Below, one piece after another: positions 56,840-64,000 of a stretch of 64,000 nt of DNA (position 1 is its first letter; every line of letters begins with the position of its first letter). The notes below the pieces were generated by a model, which saw only the letters and a program-made list of their open reading frames with translations, was not told the origin of the DNA and did not search any database. The stretch is from Pascua guehoae (taxonomy: Eukaryota > Basidiomycota > Tremellomycetes > Trichosporonales > Trichosporonaceae): positions 1,027,588 through 1,091,587 of the forward strand of contig BCJX01000006.1 of assembly GCA_001600415.1 (NCBI GenBank), in the 5' to 3' direction. Both the position numbers and the translations under genes were made by a program.

Positions 56840-57386
56840 GTGCATTGTTTGTGGGTTAGGTCTTCACCTCCTGACGTCGACTGCTACAGGGTGACATGGA
56901 TTTCACCATGGACGCGACCTCCGCAACGCGTCACTTCTCCGACGCGGCAGCGCGTCAATGATAGCCGCGGTCATCTGGTGCAGCCATGCCTAGGCCCGAA
57001 TCGTGTCTTGGCCTTCTCCAGTGAGTCGCCTCACGTCTTATGTTTGGATGCGTGGCCACGTGATCCCAATCGTTCCTCTCGTTGCAGATGGTGTTGAGAC
57101 GCTAATGGAGCATACTGTATGGCTTGGAGACGGGAGACAACCCGGAATTGGACCATATGCGCTTTGGATCACTGACTCCAAAAATGACGGACAGGTATCC
57201 TGCCCTTCACTTCACTGCCTCCCTTTTGCCAAGGCTACTCATCCACTGACTGTCGATAGACGGCTTGCAAGGTACTGCTTTTCTATGGCCAGCGTGTGTT
57301 GCCTCAACCTTCTGGCTTGCTTTACAATTGCGGCTTACTGGCAATGTCCTACTCTGATTGTCCTCCGGACTGGATCCAGGCGTGAG
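56840..57386 (+). CDS. Partial or decayed gene with two or three linked exons
   Basis: A frame ending at 57019 (LVQPCLGPNRVLAFS) joins through a short intron (GTGAGT, GTTGCAG) to an exon of about 110 nt (57089-57195) reading NGVETLMEHTVWLGDGRQP, then GIGPYALWITDSKNDGQ. A second intron (GTATCC, CGATAG) leads to ACKVLLFYGQRVLPQPSG and LLYNCGLLAMSYSDCPPD, stopping at 57386. The phases agree at both junctions. The 5' part is uncertain. Segment VLLFYGQRVLPQPSG loosely recalls LLYEPNGRLPRG at 24100 in the locus at 23675. Family unknown; probably a relic. Confidence 0.4.
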
Positions 57387-58448
57387 CCAGTTGCATCTGC
57401 ATTGTCAAGAGCTTGGCTACATATGCTACAGGTGGCTTGTCACCGACAGGACAGCAGTGCAGGCTGAAATCCTAACATGGAGTTCAAAGAAACAGTGGCC
57501 AAGGCAATTGCTATTCAACAACTCGCTACTTGCTCCACGTTCGCAGCCATTCTTGGTTCCAGGTGTTTATTGCTCTTGGTTCCAGGTGTTTATTGTTCTT
57601 GGTTCCAGGTGTTTATTGTTCTTGGTTCCAGGTGTTTATTGTTCTTGGTTCCATGTGTTTATTGCCCCCGTCAGACACTGCTATCCCTAACAATCATGTC
57701 TTTTCTGCCCACGAACTATCACAATGGCGGTTTGGGCCTGTGAAGCCTCGAGACCAATGCTACAGCGCGTTACTGGCAACACGTTTCCGTCCTTGGGAAG
57801 GGTGCGTGAGCGGAGGTGGATAGCTAGGGGTTACCAAGATGTTGACCAGATCGGGTTCGAAGGTCAAAGTTTCCCAAGCGAGCGACATAGCTGGAACACA
57901 AGTTCACAAAGCTCAAACGCACCCATGGTCCTTCTGCGGTCTTGGACAAGGAGGGAGGGATTGCATCCTAACCATAGTGCTGATCGGGGGGTCTCAGAAG
58001 CATTGTCTTCTCTTTCTCTCCACTGACGACCGAACTGTCACCGCTCACCAGCCCTCCTCCATATGCAGTCTCGCAGAATGGGGAGGGGGCACAGGTGATC
58101 ACAAGCTGTGTGATTTCGGCATGCGTTAGGGGGCTGTGGCACTGCCTCGACCGAACCCGTCAACATCGCCATCACCATCATCATCACCATCACAGCCTTG
58201 ACGTGCGTCCTCCCGCAGCGTCCCCACCACGCGTGTGGCGTCATGCTCTCCAAACCCGACTCCCCCCGGCCCCCGTGGATGCTGTGTGTCATGTCTCATG
58301 TGCCAAATGACTGATGTGTGGAATGCACCGCCTCAAAGTGGTGGACACGAGTACACCGATACATATATTCCCAGTACGCGCCACCGACATTCATCCCACT
58401 CATCTTCCCACTTCCCTCCTCCCTCTTTACATTTCACCCCGACAAACC
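57387..58448. other. Intergenic with minisatellite
   Basis: Contains the 23-bp repeat at 57552-57665 and CAT triplet repeats at 58160-58195; the right end is the promoter of the gene at 58449. Confidence 0.5.
57552..57665. repeat. Five-copy 23-bp tandem repeat
   Basis: Five head-to-tail copies of TTGGTTCCAGGTGTTTATTG plus three bases, nearly identical (single changes in the first and last copies). High identity suggests recent expansion. Confidence 0.95.
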
Positions 58449-59631
58449 ATGACCCACCACCTGCCCCTCCCCAAGACGCGTACGGGCACGCCATCCCATA
58501 CGCCACCCGAGACACCCGCGGCGCAGGCCAAGTCCGACCCGATCGGCGCCGCGGGCCAGGACCGCTCAACCCCCACGCGTTCAAAACCCCGACACGGACA
58601 CGGGGCCAAGCAGTGTACGTCGACGTCGGCTTGTCCTGCCCGCTGAGCTATTTTTCCTTTTCTTTTCTTTCGCTGACAACAAACACTGCAGACACAAAGA
58701 TTCGCATCAAAGTCTTCTACCCCAAGGACGCGGGCAAGGGCGCTATTGCGCCGCTCAAGGAGATTCTGGCGTCCAAGTTTATCTCGAGCGTCCGTCGCGC
58801 CACTGGCGGCACGGGGTGGGTGGCGCACGCCGACAGCGACGGCGACGACAAGCGCGACAAGGAGGTGCACACTACGTTTGTGGGGGGGGGGGGGGGGGGG
58901 AGCTCGAGGAACCGTCTTAGGGGGGGGGGGGGGGGGGGCCGGGGGTTGGGAGGGAGTGGGAGGGGGGGGGGGGGGGNNNNNNNNNNNNNNNNNNNNNNNN
59001 NNNNNNNNNNNNNNNNNNNNNNNNNNNNNNNNNNNNNNNNNNNNNNNNNNNNNNNNNNNNNNNNNNNNNNNNNNNNGGGGGGGGGGGGGGGGGGGGGGGG
59101 GGGAGAAGGAGTGTGTCGTAATTCCCGAAACGGCCTTCTTTTATTTGTGAACGTTTTGGTTCCCCAACTAACCCACAGGTCGACGACCTCGACCTCGTCC
59201 TCTTCCGCATCAACCAGTGCCAGATCACCGGCCTGGGCATAACCGCCACCCCCGCATTCCCAACCACGTACGAGCGCGTCTTTACGCTCCTCGACTGCCC
59301 CTCGCTCCAGACGCTGTATCTGGCCGACCCGTTGCCCGCGGCCACCGTCCATGTGTTCGCGGCATTTCTGCGCCGCCGCACCGACCTCCTCGCCACGCTC
59401 ATTGTCGAGGCAGAGGCCAACGCCGACGGCGGCACCGTCAGCGTGCTCAACCAGGCCATGCAGCTCGCCGACATTGCGCTTATCAAGTACGACTTTGGGA
59501 TGGGCGGGACGCGCCTGCACCTCTCGCTCGCGCCGTTGGCATTACTCGGGGTCGCGACGCGCACGAATGGGTTTATTCAGATTTCCCCCGTGGACGCGGG
59601 CGGCAGCCGGCAAGTGGGCGGCGTCGTGTAG
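58449..59631 (+). CDS. Unknown protein, interrupted by an assembly gap
   Basis: Exon 1 is 58449-58614; a 77-nt intron follows; exon 2 starts at 58692 (YTKIRIKVFYPKDAGKGAIA, then PLKEILASKFISSVRRA) and runs to about 58880, where poly-G and a 100-N gap begin. After the gap, a CTAACCCACAG acceptor at 59178 opens the last exon (59179-59631): VDDLDLVLFRINQCQITGLG, YERVFTLLDCPSLQTLYLAD and ALIKYDFGMGGTRLHLSL. The product has an N-terminal basic disordered region and a strand/helix domain with no name I recognise. The gap may hide only an intron. Confidence 0.6.
58977..59076. other. Assembly gap (100 N) inside poly-G
   Basis: A standard-size gap flanked by long runs of G (58881-58976 and 59077-59103). 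The flanking G runs are probably sequencing artefacts or a real G-rich intron. Confidence 0.98.
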
Positions 59632-60009
59632 TGGGCAGCGGGCGGCGTCGAGTAATGAGCGCAACTGCGCTGCATCGAGTAGTCAGCGCAAGTGGGCGGC
59701 GTCGCGTAGGGGTAGTGAACGTTGCTGTAGCGAGTAGTGAGCGCAAACGGGCGACGTCGCGCAGTGAGCGAAAGTGGGCATGACGTTGGGTACCATAGCA
59801 GCAGTGAAGGTGGCTGTAGCGAGTGTCCATGCGAACACCGTTCCGTACCGCTGCTTCCCGTTCTTGCAGACGAACAACACTTGCATACTGTATTACACGA
59901 CAACACTTGCGCAACAGGTGAATCCTAAATCGCCAGTCGCAAGACTCGACCTCCACGAGGTGAGGCGAGACACGTTAGGTAGGATCCCTACGACCGTCGC
60001 CGCCTGTAC
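59632..60009. repeat. Degenerate GTGGGCGGCGTCGAGTAGTGAGCG repeat and 3' flank
   Basis: From 59632 to about 59780 there are five or six diverged copies of a unit containing GGCG(A/G)CGTCG followed by AGTGAGCG. The remainder up to the FAS1 gene shows no feature. Confidence 0.65.
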
Positions 60010-61033
60010 CTAGTACGGCACGACATGGTCGATATACAGGATCCGCCCATTCCGCGCCTCCTTTTCGCCGACGACCTTGATGTCATCGGATTGTACGCGA
60101 TATGCCGCCTCGTCGCTATCCACGAGCACGTGGACCGTCTTGTCGCCATCAAGGCGGACGCGGACCGCCTTGTTGAGTGTTTGTGCGTCCTCGCCCACGG
60201 TCAGGTGGCCGGGCACAACGTGGGCGCCGATAAAGGCCTCGACGTTGGCGGCCGCTTCAGATTCAGAGGCCGGGGAGCCTGATGGGTTTTGGTGTCTGAG
60301 TGTCAGTAGGGCGGAGAGGAAGGGCGTCGTGACGGTGTCTGGGCCACAGTCGGCGAGCCTAGGTCTCATCCTGTCGGACAAGAGCAATAGAGCGGCCCAT
60401 CGTCATTTGGAATCCGGCAAGCCTCCCTCAAGGGTTTGAGACTCCAATTCGGTAGAAAGCAAAGAGAGATGTCGACCATGGACCATGATCCAAGCCCACT
60501 CGCTCGGACCACGGCGGACATCAAACCATTCTCAACAACTCACGGCTTGTGAGGCATGGCCATGACCGCCTTGTCAAGGGGGACGAGGAGCGTCGTGTAT
60601 CCCTTGTTACTGAGGCGCGACGTCTGCAGTGTCAGCCGTGTTTCCCCAGAGCCCGCTCCATCGCTCCATCGCTGCGCCTCACTCCACTCCCCATCGCACC
60701 TCGACTCCACATCTCATGCCCTCCAAATCCCAGCTCCACCATCCACAATCTCAGGTACTCCAAACGCCACCTTCCCAATCCCATCCCCTCTCCACTCACC
60801 ACAGAAGCCACATCCCGCGCATAGTCCCACCACAAGCTCGCCCGGCGCTCGAGCGTGAGCGCGTCCGCGAGGCTCACGCCCCCGGCGGGGATCGCGGCCA
60901 TGTGGTCGTGGCCGGCGTTGAAGATGGCCTGGGTGAGGTCGTCGGTGATCTCGGTCGGTTTCGAGTTGGGCTCGACGAGCGTGGCGCCGGCGAGGGTCGC
61001 GCCCATGATGAGCAGGAGAGTGAGGCGGCGCAT
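60010..61033 (-). CDS. FAS1 (fasciclin) domain secretory protein, YDR262W-like
   Basis: Three exons on the minus strand: 61033-60800, 60623-60544 and 60295-60010, giving 199 residues. The signal peptide is about residues 1-18 (MRRLTLLLIMGATLAGAT). A single fasciclin-like domain follows: SLADALTLERRASLWWDYAR, TTLLVPLDKAVMAMPHKPHQ, ANVEAFIGAHVVPGHL and the closing NGRILYIDHVVPY. The layout and the AMPHKPHQ segment resemble yeast YDR262W/YLR001C-type vacuolar or secretory proteins. FAS1 domains mediate adhesion or protein contacts; the role here is unknown. Confidence 0.85.
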
Positions 61034-61268
61034 AGTAGATGGGAGATGGGAGATGTGGATCGTCGAGTGGGTGGAGTTCGGGCATTGCCACCAGGTGGCA
61101 AGGTTTTGAAACAGCAAAGAAGACCGAGGTCATTTTGGTTCCGTCCGCCGATCACTGGGCCACTGGGTGGTTCAGGCCCATCTCGAGCGATGTCTCTGTT
61201 TCATCTCTTGACACCAACTGCATTCAAACATTGAGCACTCGAGCCTTCTAGGATGCAAAAGAGAGGGC

Positions 61269-61310
61269 TGGACGGGTTAGAAATCGAACCAAAGACGTCC
61301 GCTCTATGCG
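61269..61310 (-). tRNA. tRNA-like 3' half (B box), possibly from tRNA-Ala
   Basis: Minus strand reads a T arm with the B-box core GGTTCGATTTC, then CCCGTCC and A. The CCCGTCC can pair at six of seven positions with GGGCGTG at 61535-61529, including a G3:U70 pair, the hallmark of tRNA-Ala. No intact tRNA fold can be drawn with the sequence immediately upstream. Confidence 0.4.
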
Positions 61311-61494
61311 GAGGCGTTTCAATTCCGATGCCCTCTTGTTTTGACCAGGAATTTGGATTTCAGGTGATTTGAGGTGATTTTGGCGTAGGAGGCACTGTTC
61401 TGTGCATTCCCCTGCATTCAGACATGGTGTATGCCGGGTCTCTATCAAAATGGTACTCGGGGGGGGGGGAAATCTGGTGGGTGGGTCAAATTAG

Positions 61495-61535
61495 GACATG
61501 CTAATGACGCGCTCTACTAACTGAGCTACACGCCC
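61495..61535 (-). tRNA. tRNA-Ala-like 5' half (A box, AGC anticodon)
   Basis: Minus strand begins GGGCGTGTAGCTCAGTTAGT, followed by AGAGC, then a loop reading TTAGCAT (anticodon AGC). The expected 3' anticodon stem and T arm do not follow. One conserved D-loop G is A. A matching 3' half occurs about 185 bp downstream. Confidence 0.5.
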
Positions 61536-61885
61536 AACACTGGAAGAGAGACATCGTCGGCTGCAGCCTGCTCAATGAACAGGGGTACGCCAGTGCCCAC
61601 GACGAGAGAAACCCGGATGGGCTGGTTACAGGTGCGTCGTTGACGGATCAAGGATGACGATGTACAGGAAACATGTGCAGGCCTGCAGAAACGGCAGACC
61701 TGCACAAGGACACGCTTCCCACAGGTTGCAGTTCATGAGTGCCTTGGTCAAGTTTCGCTACAGTACTGCACTGTACCTACAGAGCTACGGCACAGCCGCC
61801 TCCGGCACTTTTGATCACAAAGCTACTTGCTACTTGCCTACTTTACTTGCCTACATGCCTACTGTATTGCCTACTTGCTGCTGGC

Positions 61886-63197
61886 CTACTTGCCCCACGC
61901 ATCGACGTGATCCTTTGCACACCGCGCCACGGCCTCGGTCACACCCTCGTTGCCATCCATGACGTCGAGGGTGAGCCCCACGGTGCCCTTGTTCTCGGCG
62001 CACGCGAGGAGGACCTGGGCGACAGCCTCGCGGCTGACCTTTGACATTTGCGTGATGCCCAGGTCGACACCCGTGGCGGGGTCTTGCGTGAGCAGGCCTG
62101 GGCGGAGGACGGTGTAGGCTAGGTTTTTGCGGGTGTGGAGGTTTACCTCCGAGTCGTATTTGGCTTGCATGTCTGGGTGTTAGGGTGGTCCGAGGGCAGA
62201 TGTGGGGTTATGGACGGAGACAAGAGAGGGGTTGGGGGGATTTATGGACGGAGACAAGAGAGGGGTTGGGGGGATTCGCGCCTGAGCACTCTGGTTGGAA
62301 GGGGCGCTGGAGTAAATATAGGTAGAGGTAGGGGAGTTGCGAGTTCAGAGTGCACTAGTGGCCATGGGGAAGGGGAGCGACAGCTGGCCAAGGCTCGCGT
62401 CTCATCCACAGCAGCGTCTTAGTCTCGAGTCCCGCCTCTGGCCTTCAGCCATGAGTCGCCAGGTCGCCAGTGTCCAGTCCCAACGTGTCTCAAGCAAGGA
62501 GTCGAAGGGGAGCGATTGGGGGTTTAGACAAGCCACAGGCCCGACAGTCCCTTGGTACAGTTGGTACCGGGGTCGTCGTGTAGTGGCAAGGTCTTCGTTA
62601 CAAGACACCTCATTCACCACCACGCCCCCTTCCCACCCCCTTTCTCGGCTTCGCCTACTCTCGCTATCCAAATCCAAATGCCAAACCAGCCCATTCCCAA
62701 CTCTGGGTACACTCACAAGTCCCAATCGCCTTCCACACCCGATCGCTCCCAGCCCGCGACTCCTCAGTGTAATACTCGGGGTACCCTTTACTCCTGTCGC
62801 GCGTATCAATCGCCGAGACGAGGAGGACGCGCACACCCAGGTCCTCGCACGCGTCGAACACGCGCACCGCCGCGTCATAGTCGACAGCGCGCGTGCGTTC
62901 CGGCCCGCCCTTGCCGCCCGCACCCGCCGCAAAGATGACGGCGTCGGGCGACTGGGAGCGAAGGAAATCGCTGAGCGCCGGGACGTCCGAGGCCTCGAGG
63001 GAGAAGACGGTCGGCGTCGCGCCCAGGGCGGAAAGGTCGGCGGCGCTGGTGTGTGAGATTGCATTGCTGGTACTAGACACCTTGATTACCTACTGCGAGT
63101 CGTTGCGGATCACAGACACGACATCGTGCTTGCCCTTGGCCAGGCGCGCCGCGTGGCGCGCGACCTGCCCGCCGCCGCCGAAGATGACGAGCTTCAT
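61886..63197 (-). CDS. NAD(P)-binding SDR/NmrA-like protein
   Basis: Three exons on the minus strand: 63197-63094, 63045-62717 and 62172-61886; 239 residues. The Rossmann fold opens with KLVIFGGGGQVARHAARLA (GxxGxxA-type nucleotide loop). Other motifs: PDAVIFAAGAGG, VRVLLVSAIDT and YMQAKYDSE with the Y-x3-K pair of the atypical (extended) SDR family, then YTVLRPGLLT. The first intron is 48 nt; the second (544 nt) holds a duplicated 35-bp unit at 62211-62280. Enzymes of this branch bind NADP and act on ketones or flavins, or serve as redox sensors; the substrate is unknown. Confidence 0.88.
62211..62280 (-). repeat. Two-copy 35-bp direct repeat in SDR intron 2
   Basis: The unit beginning TATGGACGGAGACAAGAGAG occurs twice in direct succession within the second intron. 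Confidence 0.9.
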
Positions 63198-64000
63198 GAG
63201 GGACGCGAAGGAGGGGTGAATCGTGAGGTCGAGGCGGAGAGGATGGACGATAGAGCTAGAATCTGGAGTCGGAGTGTGGAGTTGACTGTCTGAGGACAGA
63301 CGAGGATGGGGCAGTGGAAGCGATTGCAAGTCATCAATACGTGAGATCGTGAGAGCAGTTGTCCATTTATGTAGCGGTGCCAGCGACGGCATTCGGGGGC
63401 TGGCCCGCCGGCGGGTTCGGGTCCGAGCTACGTCATTGCTGCCTCCACTCTCCTCCACCCTGTGCCACCATCCATTTCCGCTGCTGAATCATCCATGCTG
63501 AAGACACGGTTTGATCTTGTTTTGTTGGGGAGTGCCCGCCACCACAGTACTCGCCCTCGATTGTACTTTCGCTAGGCATTGTTCGCAACAATGTTCATCG
63601 TCGTGGGCGCTGGTGTTCATGCTGATTCATTCGTTGTAGTGGTACAGCACCGCCAAGAACTGGCCATGACGTGCAAGGCAGTTGTTGCATGTCGTGATTG
63701 GTACACGACTCAAGTGGAAGGCGAGAGAATCTCGAGGTGACATCTCTGAAGCACTCGATCGAGGTAGACGAGAAGAAAAGGCGATGAATGTCGTTGTAGA
63801 TAACCGCCTTCAACGATAGGGAGTGCTGGGAGTGCCACCTATTCCGGTCAGTCACGTGCCTTGTGACCACCACCACAGTTGTTGTGCCTCGTGGACGATC
63901 TTTGACATCATTCTTGCCTCTACTCTAGCGCACATCGTCAAGCGACACCCATGCCATTCACAACCTTAACTCGACATCTCACCTCGAACGAATAACCAGA
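63198..64000. other. Intergenic to window end
   Basis: Promoter region of the SDR gene and further sequence. No open frame with domain or splice support. Confidence 0.4.

Larger units (their letters stand above)
61034..61885. other. Intergenic with tRNA-like halves
   Basis: Holds the two tRNA-Ala-like segments and a short direct repeat (AGGTGATTTG, twice, about 61360-61380). Confidence 0.5.

Noticed and set aside
61261..61333. Complete 73-nt tRNA delimited by GAGGGC and GCCCTC
   Set aside because: The length is right and the ends pair, but the T arm would then sit at the wrong distance from the 3' end and no D arm is present; better explained as a 3' half.
1..64000. CRISPR arrays, transposons or viral insertions
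   Set aside because: No spaced direct repeats of CRISPR type, and no reverse transcriptase, transposase or terminal repeats seen by eye. The tandem repeats found have no unique spacers.

Overview
The window looks like nuclear DNA of a basidiomycete yeast, most likely a tremellomycete of the Trichosporonales type. The evidence is GC-rich coding sequence, many short introns (mostly 35 to 60 nt) with GTGAGT-like donors and CTAAC or CTGAC branch sites close to CAG acceptors, both strands used equally, no operons, and protein families typical of these fungi. Two assembly gaps are present (3579-4342, and a standard 100-N gap at 58977-59076 inside a poly-G run). Species assignment is inference; no rRNA is present.

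Layout. 0.8-2.1 kb: lineage-specific protein. 2.9-4.4 kb: two ends of an unidentified gene around the first gap. 5.1-7.6 kb: carnitine O-acetyltransferase. 9.1-10.7 kb: ANCHR/ZFYVE19-like zinc-finger protein. 11.6-13.2 kb: DUF1348 (SnoaL-like) protein. 14.0-18.5 kb: an F-box-type protein and a second member of the first gene's family. 18.8-21.0 kb: three tiny intron-split genes built from one four-cysteine module. 22.5 kb: secreted SH3b plus GH24 phage-type lysozyme. 23.7-24.6 kb: a multi-small-exon locus. 25.3-27.5 kb: Ser/Thr/Pro-rich protein and alcohol acetyltransferase-like enzyme. 27.9-31.7 kb: two proteins of unknown function, one with membrane segments. 32-33.1 kb: frameshifted member of the dispersed family. 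33.5-34.6 kb: MET22/HAL2-type bisphosphate nucleotidase with an in-frame TAG. 34.9-35.5 kb: CPD1-like cyclic phosphodiesterase. 36.9-38.4 kb: mitochondrial malate dehydrogenase, divergent from allantoinase at 39.4-41.1 kb. 41.4 kb: intron-containing tRNA-Lys(CTT). 41.9-45.2 kb: Zn2Cys6 transcription factor. 46.2-49.4 kb: GH5 exo-1,3-beta-glucanase. 49.9-51.6 kb: membrane J-domain protein. 52.0-53.4 kb: alpha/beta hydrolase. 54.1-54.9 kb: second SH3b-GH24 lysozyme. 56.8-57.4 kb: relic-like exons. 58.4-59.6 kb: unknown gene broken by the second gap. 60.0-61.0 kb: FAS1-domain protein. 61.3-61.5 kb: two halves of a tRNA-Ala-like sequence. 61.9-63.2 kb: NAD(P)-binding SDR/NmrA-like protein.

Themes. 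The central-metabolism genes (carnitine acetyltransferase, malate dehydrogenase, allantoinase, bisphosphate nucleotidase) are ordinary single-copy genes. Accessory content is concentrated at 14-25 kb and 55-60 kb: dispersed F-box-like or lineage-specific paralogues, the small cysteine-module genes, the lysozymes and decayed exons. The most novel-looking item is the 18.8-21.0 kb cluster, where every intron is phase 1 and falls at the same place in the module, so modules are symmetric, shufflable exons. Several housekeeping genes carry microexons of 13, 16 and 18 nt at conserved motifs. All gene models were spliced by hand from the sequence, so exon boundaries are predictions.
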